Assembly (NCBI GenBank): GCA_035555315.1
Contig: DATMGU010000121.1
Coordinates: 42,616 to 106,615 of the forward strand
Reading direction: 5' to 3'
DNA from: DATMGU01 sp035555315
GTDB taxonomy: Bacteria > Pseudomonadota > Alphaproteobacteria > ATCC43930 > CGMCC-115725
DNA: 64,000 nt
In this document: positions 54,371 to 63,043 of the stretch, piece by piece
Position numbering within the stretch: the stretch's first letter is position 1
Layout of the letters: the number at the start of each line of letters is the position of its first letter
Notes under the pieces: model-generated
Told to the model about the DNA's origin: nothing
The model's database searches: none
The model's input: the letters and a program-made list of their open reading frames with translations, nothing else
Position numbers and translations under genes: made by a program

Positions 54371-54796
54371 ATGCTGAGAGTCGTGATCGATACCGATGTG
54401 ATGGTCGCCGCTTTCGAGAGTGCGAGGGGAGCATCCAGGCAGCTCATATCGGACGTGCTCGATTGCCGCGTGACATTGCTTTTGTCGACCAGCCTCATGC
54501 TCGAATACGAGGGTGTTCTGACCAGACCGGAGACATTGACGCGGAGCAAACTGACTGCCGGGGAGGTTCTGGAGGTGCTTGATGAATTTGCAAGCCTCTG
54601 CACGCCGGTGGGGTTCGACTATCGATGGCGGCCTGCGGCACAGGACGCAGATGACGATCTGGTGCTGGAAACGGCCATCAACGGATCGGCCGACGTGATC
54701 GCTACCTTCAACATGAAGGATATGACAGCGGGGGCCAAGGCGTTCGGCATTCCGGTTGAGCGTCCCGCCGACGTGATAAGGAGGATTGGCAGATGA
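54371..54796 (+). CDS. PIN-domain toxin (COG1569-like)
   Basis: This 141-residue PIN protein has the acidic residues in VIDTDVMVAAF, SLMLEYEGVLTRP and AQDADDDLVLETAINGSADV. It belongs to the group often annotated as putative toxin-antitoxin toxin of the PIN family. There is no ribosome-binding site before the ATG at 54371, and a -10-like box (CATAAT, 54359-54364) ends 6 bases upstream, so a leaderless transcript is possible. It overlaps the antitoxin gene by 4 bases. Confidence 0.85.
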   Translation: MLRVVIDTDVMVAAFESARGASRQLISDVLDCRVTLLLSTSLMLEYEGVLTRPETLTRSKLTAGEVLEVLDEFASLCTPVGFDYRWRPAAQDADDDLVLETAINGSADVIATFNMKDMTAGAKAFGIPVERPADVIRRIGR

Positions 54797-55044
54797 CCGT
54801 TTTTGCTTTGCGGCTGCCTGAGGATTTGAAGGATAAGGCAGCTGCGCAGGCCGCCGAAACCGGGGTGAGCTTGAACCAGTTCATTGCTGTCGCGGTAGCG
54901 TCGCGCGTTGGCGCGCAAGCGGAAGCGGAGCGGTATTTCCGGACTCGCGGCGCTAGAGCCAAGTCCGGTCGGGCCAAGGCGCTTCTGGCGCGTGCCGGCG
55001 TCGGTAATGAGCCGCGCGATGACGACAGGAACGAGCGGCCGTAA
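54793..55044 (+). CDS. Ribbon-helix-helix antitoxin (HicB/Arc-like)
   Basis: This 83-residue protein has an N-terminal ribbon-helix-helix of the Arc/HicB-like type (TVFALRLPEDLKDKAAAQAA, TGVSLNQFIAVAVASRVGA) followed by a basic tail with RGARAKSGRAKALLARAG. It is the antitoxin for the upstream PIN protein; here the toxin gene comes first. It likely binds the repeated dyads before the operon. Confidence 0.82.
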   Translation: MTVFALRLPEDLKDKAAAQAAETGVSLNQFIAVAVASRVGAQAEAERYFRTRGARAKSGRAKALLARAGVGNEPRDDDRNERP

Positions 55045-55127
55045 GGCCGTGGCCCAGGGGTAATTGCCCGGCTTCGACATCATGGGCTTTCGAGGTGCAT
55101 GATCACCGCGATCCGAGGAGGCGAGGG

Positions 55128-56372
55128 ATGCAGTTCGAAAAGGGGGGGCTCTGGCGCAACTGGGTCGGCAATCAATCCTGCATCGCCCGCTACAAGGCGG
55201 CACCGGACAGCGAGGCGCTGCTGGCCGAGATGGTGCGGGAGGCGGACGAGCGCGATCTTCCCATCCGCTGCGCGGGCTCGGGCCACTCCTTCACGCCGGT
55301 GGTCGGCACGGGTGGGCTGCTGCTTTCCCTCGCCGGGCTGCGCGGCGTGCTGGATCTGGACGAGCCCCGCAAGCGCGTCACCGTGGCGGCGGGAACCCGC
55401 ATCGGCGATGTCGGGCGGGCGCTGAAGGGGTTGGGCCTGTCGCTCGCCAACCAGGGAGACATCGATACCCAGGCCATCGCAGGCGCCTTCACCACCGGCA
55501 CGCACGGCACCGGCGCACGCCTCGGCTGCCTCGCCTCGCAGATCGTGGGTCTGCGGCTGGTGCAGCCCGATGGCGGCATCCTGGTCGTCGATGAATCCGA
55601 CATGGACCTGCTGCACGCCGCCCGGGTCGCGGTTGGTACGCTCGGCGTCATCTCCGCCATCACCGTTCAGGCGACCGAGGCGTACAACCTGCACGAACAT
55701 CTGTGGCGCGACGATTTCGAGACCTGCATGGCGCGCCATGACGAACTGGCGGCCAACCACCGGCATTTCGCCTTCTTCTGGTGTCCGACGCCCGAGAGCC
55801 GGCACCTCTATTGCCTGCCGGATACCGCCGATGCGCCCGGCACCAGCACCGGCGAGACGGCGGATGTCTGCGAGATGAAGGTGATGGACATCACCGAGGC
55901 GCCGCCGATGGAGGCGCCGTTCGAGCGCATCGCCTATAGCTCGGAAATCTACCCGATCGAGTATGTGCCCAACTTCCACGAGCTGGAATACGCGGTGCCG
56001 CTGGCGCATGGCAAGGCGGCGATCCGCGCCGTGCGCGAGCTGATGCTGACCAAGCACACCAACTGTATTTTCCCGATCGAATATCGCTTCACCGCGGGCG
56101 ACCCGGCCTGGCTGAGCCCCTTCCACCACCGGGACAGCATCAGCCTCTCCGTCTCGGGCGCCCCGGGCATCGACTACTGGGACTATCTGCGCGATGTGGA
56201 CGCGATCCTGCGCCAGTTCGATTCACGGCCGCATTGGGGAAAGCTGCATTTCCTCGACACCGACGACGTGACCCATCTCTACCCGCGCGCCGGGGATTTC
56301 CGAGCGCTCCGCCGCCGGCTGGACCCAAAGGGACGGTTCCTGAACGATCACGTGCGAATGCTGCTCGGGTGA
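55128..56372 (+). CDS. FAD-linked sugar-1,4-lactone oxidase
   Basis: This 414-residue protein has the PCMH/VAO FAD-binding fold (RCAGSGHSFTPVVGTGGLLL, GTRIGDVGRALKGLGLSLAN, QGDIDTQAIAGAFTTGTHGT) and the C-terminal D-arabinono-1,4-lactone oxidase domain ending RRRLDPKGRFLNDHVRMLL. Relatives oxidise L-gulono-, L-galactono- or D-arabinono-lactone, or xylitol. The ATG at 55128 has GAGGAGG 6 bases upstream. The enzyme lacks a signal peptide. The next gene converges with it after 33 bases. Confidence 0.88.
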   Translation: MQFEKGGLWRNWVGNQSCIARYKAAPDSEALLAEMVREADERDLPIRCAGSGHSFTPVVGTGGLLLSLAGLRGVLDLDEPRKRVTVAAGTRIGDVGRALKGLGLSLANQGDIDTQAIAGAFTTGTHGTGARLGCLASQIVGLRLVQPDGGILVVDESDMDLLHAARVAVGTLGVISAITVQATEAYNLHEHLWRDDFETCMARHDELAANHRHFAFFWCPTPESRHLYCLPDTADAPGTSTGETADVCEMKVMDITEAPPMEAPFERIAYSSEIYPIEYVPNFHELEYAVPLAHGKAAIRAVRELMLTKHTNCIFPIEYRFTAGDPAWLSPFHHRDSISLSVSGAPGIDYWDYLRDVDAILRQFDSRPHWGKLHFLDTDDVTHLYPRAGDFRALRRRLDPKGRFLNDHVRMLLG

Positions 56373-56405
56373 GCGCGGCGCGGCCTGTGTCAGGCCGGTC
56401 CAGCG

Positions 56406-57113
56406 TCAAACTCGATCCGGGATGTCCAGCGCGGATATCGGGTGCAGGATGGCGCGGGTCTGCGCATGCAGCAGGCCCTGGAGCATCGCTAGCCTTTCCC
56501 CGCGGAAATCGGGCCATCCGAGCATGGCCAGCGCGTTGTTCCGCCCAAGGTGGAACACGCTCAGTTGCCCGAGAAGGGCGATGGTGCGCAGCTTCGTTCG
56601 CGGATCCGCCGGCGAGCGGCCGGTCGCGAGGCCGACGAGGCGGACACAGCTGGCGTGGAGCCTGTCGCTCACCTGCCGCCTGAGGGCGTCATAGGCAGGT
56701 CCGCGTTCTTCCCCCTGGCCTCTCGCCAGGAACCGCGACCAGCCGTTCATCTCCGCGGAGCCGAACAGGAAATCCATGAAGGCATCCAGGATGCCGCACA
56801 AGGCATCCGCCGCGCCTTCGGGATCGGTCGGCCCGATGTTGTCCGCTGCCGCGTAGGCGGCTTCCAGGGATTGTGAAAGCCGCTCTGCAATATGCTCGGT
56901 GCAAGCGAGGTGGAGTCCCGCCTTGCTCTCGAAATAATATTGCAGCGCCGGCGGATTGACGCCCGCATCCTGTGCGATCTGGCGGGTGGAGGCACCCTCG
57001 TAGCCGTGCTCGCCGAAGACACGAAGCGCCGCCTCGATGATTTTCACCCGTTTCTCGTCACCGCGCGCATAGCCGCCTCCCGGCGGCCTCCGCCTCGGTC
57101 CCGCCTGCTCCAT
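56406..57113 (-). CDS. TetR-family regulator (CecR/DUF1956-like)
   Basis: This 235-residue regulator has a TetR helix-turn-helix (KRVKIIEAALRVFGEHGYEG, ASTRQIAQDAGVNPPALQYY) and a C-terminal domain like that of CecR (YbiH), which controls efflux genes in E. coli. The ATG at 57113 lies just after GGGAGG; in-frame codons upstream overlap the divergent promoter. It is divergent from the EmrAB-type pair, which it probably represses. Confidence 0.88.
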   Translation of the reverse strand: MEQAGPRRRPPGGGYARGDEKRVKIIEAALRVFGEHGYEGASTRQIAQDAGVNPPALQYYFESKAGLHLACTEHIAERLSQSLEAAYAAADNIGPTDPEGAADALCGILDAFMDFLFGSAEMNGWSRFLARGQGEERGPAYDALRRQVSDRLHASCVRLVGLATGRSPADPRTKLRTIALLGQLSVFHLGRNNALAMLGWPDFRGERLAMLQGLLHAQTRAILHPISALDIPDRV

Positions 57114-57160
57114 CCTCGTGCGCCTCCCTCTTACCCGACTCCGACCGTAATGTATTCCAC

Positions 57161-57190
57161 TTGACAGACATTTGAAACGTTCCACATGTA
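57161..57190 (+). promoter_or_regulatory. emrAB-type operon promoter
   Basis: TTGACA (57161-57166) and CATGTA (57185-57190) are 18 bases apart. The -10 box overlaps the start of the 18-bp palindrome at 57188. Confidence 0.55.
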
Positions 57191-57205
57191 TTCCGATCGG
57201 AATAC
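57188..57205. promoter_or_regulatory. Perfect 18-bp palindrome, TetR operator candidate
   Basis: GTATTCCGATCGGAATAC is its own complement over all 18 bases. It covers the predicted -10/start region of the efflux operon and lies in the divergent region shared with the TetR gene. A half-site copy, TGTATTCC, occurs at 57151-57158. Confidence 0.75.
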
Positions 57206-57216
57206 TTTTCCAGGGG

Positions 57217-58395
57217 ATGCCCGTGTCATCTGCGAATTTTGTCCCCGCCGACGGTTCGACGATCGCTGTCGGCCCCGCGCCATCGGCCGGGGCAGCCCAG
57301 CCTGCCCGGCAGCGTTCGATCCTCGGGCGTTCGGTCGCCTGGCTGGCGCTGGTCGTGGCCCTGCTGGCGATCGTTGCCTATGCCGATCATTGGTGGACGG
57401 TCGGGCGCTTCCTCGAGACCACGGACGACGCCTATCTGCAGGCCGACAACGTCACTGTCGCGCCCCGCATCGCCGGGTACGTCTCAGAGGTGCTCGTCGG
57501 CGACAACCAGCCGGTGAAAGCCGGTGAGACGATCGCGCGCCTCGACGACCGTGAATACCGGGTCGCCCTGAAGCAGGCGCAGGCCGAGGTCGAGAAGGAC
57601 GAGGCCGACCTGCGGGGGGCCGCGGCGGCGATCATCCAGCAGCAGGCGCAGATCGAGCAGACACGTGCCGAGGTCGAGAATACCGAAGCCGCCCTGACCT
57701 TCTCGTCGCTGGAATTCACCCGCTACCAGAGCCTCCTGCGGACCGGATCCGGCACCGCGCAGCGCCAACAGCAAGCCGATGCGGACCTGCGTCAGCACCG
57801 CGCCGCGCGCGACAAGGCCAAGGCCTCTTTCGATGCGGCCCAAAAGCAGGTCGACACCCTCGTGGCGCAAGAGGCTGGTTCAAAAGCGAGCCTCGAAGGC
57901 GCCGAGGCCAAGCTCGACCAGGCGCGGCTCAACCTTACCTATACGACGATCACGGCGCCGATCGACGGTGTGGTCGGCGACCGCTCGCTGCGTCCCGGCC
58001 AGTTCGTCTCGGCCGGCACCAACCTGCTTACCCTCGTCCCGATGGGACGCGACATCTACCTCGTGGCGAACTTCAAAGAGACTCAGGTCGGCGACATGAG
58101 GGAGGGCCAAGCGGTCAGCCTCACGGTCGACGCCCTCGGCGGCCATGAGTTCAAGGGCCGTGTCGCGAGCTTCGCGCCAGGCACCGGCGCGCAATTCGCG
58201 CTGCTGCCACCCGAAAACGCCACGGGAAACTTTACCAAGGTGGTTCAGCGCGTGCCGGTCCGCATCGCGCTCGACGCATCCGACCCTCTGCTCGGACGTC
58301 TGCGCCCGGGGCTGTCGGTCCAGGCGACCGTGCACACCGCGAGCGAGCCACCGCGAGCCGCCGGTCCGCAGGTCACCGAGGCTCCGCCCCGATGA
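57217..58395 (+). CDS. EmrA-like membrane fusion protein of an efflux system
   Basis: This protein of about 392 residues has one N-terminal membrane helix (VAWLALVVALLAIVAYADHW), the lipoyl-like domain (TTDDAYLQADNVTVAPRIAG, VGDNQPVKAGETIARLDDRE), a long coiled-coil hairpin (residues about 95-220) and a barrel domain (ITAPIDGVVGDRSLRPGQFV). It would link an inner-membrane pump to an outer-membrane channel. GTG at 57223 is better spaced from AGGGGA than ATG at 57217, so either may be used. It overlaps the next gene by 4 bases. Confidence 0.9.
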   Translation: MPVSSANFVPADGSTIAVGPAPSAGAAQPARQRSILGRSVAWLALVVALLAIVAYADHWWTVGRFLETTDDAYLQADNVTVAPRIAGYVSEVLVGDNQPVKAGETIARLDDREYRVALKQAQAEVEKDEADLRGAAAAIIQQQAQIEQTRAEVENTEAALTFSSLEFTRYQSLLRTGSGTAQRQQQADADLRQHRAARDKAKASFDAAQKQVDTLVAQEAGSKASLEGAEAKLDQARLNLTYTTITAPIDGVVGDRSLRPGQFVSAGTNLLTLVPMGRDIYLVANFKETQVGDMREGQAVSLTVDALGGHEFKGRVASFAPGTGAQFALLPPENATGNFTKVVQRVPVRIALDASDPLLGRLRPGLSVQATVHTASEPPRAAGPQVTEAPPR

Positions 58396-59969
58396 CCGCC
58401 GCCGCGGCTCCCCCCTCCGGTCCCACGCCCGATGCCGCGCGGGCGAGCGCGCGCGACTGGTTGGCGGTGGCCGGCGCGATCCTTGGCGCGTTCACGGCGA
58501 TCCTCGACATCCAGATCACCAACTCCTCGCTCGCCAACATCGAGGGCGCGCTCGGCGCCTCGTCGGACGAGGGAAGCTGGGTCTCGACCGCCTACCTCAT
58601 GGCCGAGATCCTCGTCATCCCGCTCACCGGCTGGCTATCCTCGGTGATCGGCCTGCGCCGCTACCTCGCGACGAGCACGCTTTTGTTTGTCGGTTTCTCG
58701 ATCGCCTGCGCGCTGTCGACGAACCTCAACGAGATGATCCTCTTCCGCGCGGGCCAGGGCTTCACCGGCGGTGCCCTGATCCCGACCGCCGTCGTCATCG
58801 TTCGCTCCCGCTTGCCGAAGTCGCAGCAGATGATCGGCATCGCGCTGTTCGGGCTCACCGCGACGTTCGCGCCGGCGATCGGGCCGACGGTGGGCGGGTG
58901 GCTCACCGACAATTTATCCTGGCACTACATCTTCTATCTGAATGTGCTGTTCGGGCCGATCGCCGCGGTCATCCAACTCGTGGCGCTCGATGCGGCTCCC
59001 GCTCGGTGGCGCGACTTCCTCAAGGGCGACTGGATCGGCATCGGCTTCATAGCGGTCGGCCTGCCCTCGCTCATCCTCGTGCTGGAGGAGGGGCAGCGCA
59101 AGGACTGGTTCGGTTCGCCCTTTATCGTGATCGCCACGCTTCTCGCGACCATCGGCGTCATGGGCTTCGTCATCCGCGAGCTCATGGCGGAGCGCCCCTT
59201 CATCAACCTGGGGGTGCTGGCGAGCCGCTCGGTGGGGGGCGCCTGCATTCTGCAGACGGTGCTCGGCGCCGTCGCGTATGGCGCGATCTACATCATCCCG
59301 GTCTACTGCGCGCAGATCCAGGGCTACAACGCGCAGCAGATCGGTTACGTCGTGATGTGGAGCGGGCTTCCGCAACTCGTTCTGTTCCCACTGATGCCGC
59401 TGCTCATGCGTGTCGTCGACGCCCGCCTGCTCGTGGTCACCGGCACCCTGTTCTTTATCGCGAGTTGCTGGATCAATGTCGACCTGACGCATGATGTCGG
59501 CATGGACCAGTTGATCCTGCCCCAGCTCCTACGGGCCATCGGGCAGCCGCTCTTCTCGATCCCGCTCTCACAGATCTCGGCCGCCGGTCTGGCACCACGG
59601 GACACGGCCGACGCCTCCGCGCTCTCGAACATGATGCGCAATCTCGGCGGCTCGATCGGCATCGCCCTGCTCTCGACGGTGATCGACCGCCGCGAACACT
59701 TCCACTTCTCGATGCTCGCCGAGGCGATCACGGTGAACGCCACCCGCACGCAGGAGCGGATTGCGACGCTTGCGGCGGGCATGCACGCGCATGTCACGGA
59801 CTCGGCCCTGGCCAGGGGCCAGGCGCTTGCGAAGCTTGCGGCCCAAGTTCGGCGCGAAGCCTATGTGATGGCCTATGCGGACGGCTTCTATCTTGTCGGC
59901 GTCTGCTTGGTGCTTAGCCTCGGAGTCGTCGCGATTCTGCGCAAACCGCGGAATGCGATGCCGGCCTGA
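58392..59969 (+). CDS. EmrB/QacA-type MFS drug efflux pump (DHA2 family)
   Basis: This 525-residue pump has about 14 predicted membrane helices. The DHA2 features are AFTAILDIQITNSSLANIEG, WVSTAYLMAEILVIPLTGWL, and GQGFTGGALIPTAVVIV, with motif C-like GLTATFAPAIGPTVGGWLTD. It should export hydrophobic compounds by proton antiport with the EmrA-like partner. No outer-membrane TolC-like gene is adjacent. A terminator-like hairpin follows at 60002. Confidence 0.93.
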   Translation: MTAAAAPPSGPTPDAARASARDWLAVAGAILGAFTAILDIQITNSSLANIEGALGASSDEGSWVSTAYLMAEILVIPLTGWLSSVIGLRRYLATSTLLFVGFSIACALSTNLNEMILFRAGQGFTGGALIPTAVVIVRSRLPKSQQMIGIALFGLTATFAPAIGPTVGGWLTDNLSWHYIFYLNVLFGPIAAVIQLVALDAAPARWRDFLKGDWIGIGFIAVGLPSLILVLEEGQRKDWFGSPFIVIATLLATIGVMGFVIRELMAERPFINLGVLASRSVGGACILQTVLGAVAYGAIYIIPVYCAQIQGYNAQQIGYVVMWSGLPQLVLFPLMPLLMRVVDARLLVVTGTLFFIASCWINVDLTHDVGMDQLILPQLLRAIGQPLFSIPLSQISAAGLAPRDTADASALSNMMRNLGGSIGIALLSTVIDRREHFHFSMLAEAITVNATRTQERIATLAAGMHAHVTDSALARGQALAKLAAQVRREAYVMAYADGFYLVGVCLVLSLGVVAILRKPRNAMPA

Positions 59970-60397
59970 ATGTGCTGGGCCGCTCTCCCGCCGATGCGGG
60001 CGAGGGGCATGAAGCCTCCTCTGTTTTTGAGTAGATTCCGTGGCTATCGCGACCCGATTCCGGCGGTCTCAACTATCTTCACCAGCAGAGCTGGGCCGCT
60101 CTTCCAGCTTCAGTGCCGACATTTTCCCGATGAAGAGAATCCGCTGAAAAATCTCAATATTTTCAGCGCATAAGCAAATAAAATATATGAACGCTTATCA
60201 TCTTCAAAGCACAGGGAAGATGAGGTGGTTCCAGTATTTACCCGCCGTTAAGCAGTCATGTGCATTTATGCCTGGGAGAACGGAACAAACCGCGTTCGTC
60301 CCATGGGAAATTGCTCATTCTAGCGGGCTAGTTACGTCCGCAAATGACAAAAATCCTGAGTATTCGCTTTGCCGACGTTTGTCAGGAATGCAAAAAG
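59970..60397. other. Intergenic region with AT-rich segment and inverted repeats
   Basis: This 428-base gap has no convincing gene. It begins with the efflux-operon terminator. The segment 60142-60168 is a perfect 9-bp inverted repeat (CGCTGAAAA and TTTTCAGCG) with a 9-base loop, within AT-rich DNA (AAATAAAATATATG). A small dyad CTAGC-GG-GCTAG lies at 60320-60331. The promoter of the next operon is probably in this stretch. Confidence 0.6.
60002..60028 (+). terminator. Intrinsic terminator after the EmrB-like gene
   Basis: GAGGGGC and GCCTCCTC pair with one bulged base around ATGAA, followed by TGTTTTT. Confidence 0.5.
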
Positions 60398-60925
60398 ATG
60401 AAACTCTTGGGAACAACCTTGCTGATCCTCGGGGCTATTGTCGCCCCGGCTGGCTCCGCCCGTGCCGATGTCACGCTGAAGGACCTCCAAGTCATGGGGC
60501 GGGCGCTCGGCTTTACCGAGAAGCCGCCGACCGGCGAGGTCGTCATCGGCATCGTCTATACCCCGGGCAATCCGCAATCGGCCAAAGAGGCCGAAGATGT
60601 CCAGAAGCTGATCGGCGATGGCCTCAAGGCGGGCGCCATCGTGCTGAAGCCGCTGCTGGTCAAGATCGACGAAGTGTCCACCGCGACTGTCGGGGCCTAC
60701 CTGCTGACCGAAGGGGTTGGCGCCCAGGCGAGCGCGCTCGCGGCCGCCGCCAAGACCAAGCAGAAGCCTTGCGTCACCGTCGACATCGAGCAGGTGCGGA
60801 GCGGCGCCTGTGTCATGGGCATCAAGTCCGACCCGAAAGTGGAAATCACCGTGAACAAGGCGGCGGCCGCGGACAGCGGCATCAGCTTCGCGGCCTCGTT
60901 CCGCATGATGATCACTGAGCTCTGA
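60398..60925 (+). CDS. YfiR-like periplasmic protein (DUF4154)
   Basis: This 175-residue protein has a signal peptide (MKLLGTTLLILGAIVAPAGS, cleavage near ARAD) and resembles the YfiR/DUF4154 family: an early TGEVVIGIVYTPGNP strand, a central alpha/beta region, and the C-terminal KVEITVNKAAAADSGISFAA with SFRMMITEL, matching the family's INxxxAxxxGLxISSxLLxLA pattern. YfiR represses the diguanylate cyclase YfiN from the periplasm. Two Cys residues (CVTVDIEQVRSGAC) could form a disulfide. It lies 37 bases before a TonB-dependent receptor gene. Confidence 0.65.
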   Translation: MKLLGTTLLILGAIVAPAGSARADVTLKDLQVMGRALGFTEKPPTGEVVIGIVYTPGNPQSAKEAEDVQKLIGDGLKAGAIVLKPLLVKIDEVSTATVGAYLLTEGVGAQASALAAAAKTKQKPCVTVDIEQVRSGACVMGIKSDPKVEITVNKAAAADSGISFAASFRMMITEL

Positions 60926-60962
60926 GCGGCCCGGTAGCGGACCCATCGAAGGATATTTGACC

Positions 60963-62984
60963 ATGCGCCACCAGCTTCTCGCCGCCACCTCCACTGCGAT
61001 CCTGATCCTCGCTTCCCATGCCCTGACCTCCGACGCCCGGGCGCAAACCATCGACTATGGCGCACTCGAACAGCTGTTCGGCGAACCCGTCACAACCAGC
61101 GCCACCGGCTCGCCTCAGAAGGCGACCGAGGTGCCGGCCACGATGGAGATCGTCACGGCCGAGGATATCCGCCGCTCCGGCGCCCGAGACATTCCCGGCG
61201 TGCTGAAGCACGTCACCGGCGTCGACGTCCTGCAATGGGGCACGGACTCCGCCGATGTCGGCGTGCGCGGCTACGACCAAGCCTACTCGCCGCGCCTGCT
61301 TGTCTTGATCGATGGCCGTCAAGTCTATGCCGATTACTACGGATTTACGCCGTGGAGCGCGATCCCCGTCGAGCTTGGGGCCATCCGGCAGATCGAGGTG
61401 GTGAAAGGCCCGAACAGCGCGCTGTTCGGCTTCAACGCGGTCGGTGGCGTCATCAACATCGTCACCTACAACCCGCTCTACGACGATGTGAACACCGCGA
61501 CCCTGCTCGGCGGTACCCAGGGGCTGGCACAGGGCTCGGCCGTGGGCACAGTAAAGCTCGGCAGCATCGGCGGCCTCAGGATCTCGGCGGGCGGTCGTTC
61601 GGGCGACGATTTCTCAAGCCCGCTCCCTGCTTCGTCGCTGGGTGCCCGGCGCGGCAATAATCGGGGTGCCATCGATGTCGACGGCGTGTTCCGCCTGAGC
61701 GACAAAGTGCAGCTGACGTTGGAGGCAAGCCATACCGAGGCCGATCAAACCGAGTTCACCCCCGGCTTCACCTATGGCTACAACCGCTATGGCACCGATT
61801 CGGTCAAGGGTCAGATCAATGCCGATACGGCTTTCGGCGCGCTGCAGGGCTCAGTCTACAGCAACTGGATCAAAGCTACGTCATTTACAGGCACCTCGAC
61901 CATCCCGTTCTTGACGATCAACAACCAGGTGACGGTCGCCCAGGCGCAGGACACGTTCAAGCTCGGCTCCGATCATACCTTTCGGGCGACCGCGGAATAC
62001 CGCCACAATTCGATGGGGACGGTGCCCACCGGCGGCTCCCATATCTTTTACGACGTCATGTCGGGCGGCGGCATGTGGGATTGGAAGATCCTGCCGACCC
62101 TGTCCCTGACCAATGCGCTGCGGCTCGATTACCTGAGCCTCGGCAAGGACGGCACGAAGCCCGCGGGCTTCCCTCTGAACAACTCCTATTGGAACCGCAC
62201 CATCACCGAGCCCAGCTTCAACAGCGGCCTGGTTTGGCAGGCCGATGACGTGGATACGTTCCGCCTGACGGCGGCGCGCGGCGTGCAGGTGCCGAACTTG
62301 CTTCAGCTGGGTGGGATACTTATCGGGGCAGGTAAAGTCTTCAACTCCGGCCTCCCGACGCTCGATCCGACGATCGTGATGAATTATGAGTTGGGCTGGG
62401 ACAGGGCGGTGCCGGCACTCGGCGGTCAGACCCGCGTCAATGTCTTCCATCAGACCAATGACGCGGTCAGCTCGCTGTTCGGCGGCCTCTCGAGGGTAAA
62501 CGGCGTGTTGATTTCTAGCGGCGCCAATATCGGCAGTTCCGAGGCGAACGGGATGGAGTTCTCGGTCAAAGGCACCTTCCTGCAAGATTGGCGCTGGGGC
62601 GCCAGCTACACTCCGGAGATCGTCACGGACCGTTTCACCGTATCGTCTTCCGTGAGCGGCGTGGATTACCAGCACACGACGCCGACCCACATCATCAAGG
62701 CCAATCTCGGCTGGGCACATGGCCCCTGGGAGATCGACAGCTATCTGCAATACACATCGAGCTTCTATGGCATTGTCCTGGCCCCGGGTGCGACGACTGG
62801 CGGTGCTACACAGCTCTCGCGGATCAACGACTATGTCTCGCTCGACCTCCGTGTCGCCTACAAACTGACCGATTGGGCGACGATCGCCCTCTCGGCCCAG
62901 AATTTCAGCCAAGCGAGCCAGCGGCAAACGGTCGGCGCCAATGTCGGGCGCGTGGTGTACGGCTCCCTAACCTTCAATTTCTGA
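60963..62984 (+). CDS. TonB-dependent outer-membrane receptor
   Basis: This 673-residue receptor has a signal peptide (ILILASHALTSDARAQ end), a plug domain (PATMEIVTAEDIRRSGARDI, VGVRGYDQAYSPRLLVLIDG, EVVKGPNSALFGFNAVGGVI) and a C-terminal beta barrel ending in Phe (YGSLTFNF). The N-terminal EQLFGEPVTTSATGSPQ segment is typical of a receptor subgroup that often occurs beside YfiR-like genes. The ATG at 60963 has AAGGAT 8 bases upstream. The ligand is unknown; there is no siderophore gene nearby. Confidence 0.9.
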   Translation: MRHQLLAATSTAILILASHALTSDARAQTIDYGALEQLFGEPVTTSATGSPQKATEVPATMEIVTAEDIRRSGARDIPGVLKHVTGVDVLQWGTDSADVGVRGYDQAYSPRLLVLIDGRQVYADYYGFTPWSAIPVELGAIRQIEVVKGPNSALFGFNAVGGVINIVTYNPLYDDVNTATLLGGTQGLAQGSAVGTVKLGSIGGLRISAGGRSGDDFSSPLPASSLGARRGNNRGAIDVDGVFRLSDKVQLTLEASHTEADQTEFTPGFTYGYNRYGTDSVKGQINADTAFGALQGSVYSNWIKATSFTGTSTIPFLTINNQVTVAQAQDTFKLGSDHTFRATAEYRHNSMGTVPTGGSHIFYDVMSGGGMWDWKILPTLSLTNALRLDYLSLGKDGTKPAGFPLNNSYWNRTITEPSFNSGLVWQADDVDTFRLTAARGVQVPNLLQLGGILIGAGKVFNSGLPTLDPTIVMNYELGWDRAVPALGGQTRVNVFHQTNDAVSSLFGGLSRVNGVLISSGANIGSSEANGMEFSVKGTFLQDWRWGASYTPEIVTDRFTVSSSVSGVDYQHTTPTHIIKANLGWAHGPWEIDSYLQYTSSFYGIVLAPGATTGGATQLSRINDYVSLDLRVAYKLTDWATIALSAQNFSQASQRQTVGANVGRVVYGSLTFNF

Positions 62985-63043
62985 TCGGTCCATCCCGAGG
63001 CGCCATGCGGGCGTCTCGGGTCGCAACTTTGCCAGGTGACGCC

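Noticed and set aside
60187..60918. Plus-strand frame of about 243 codons over the YfiR-like gene
   Set aside because: Its second half is an out-of-frame copy of the YfiR-like gene and its first half is AT-rich spacer; no signal peptide or domain.
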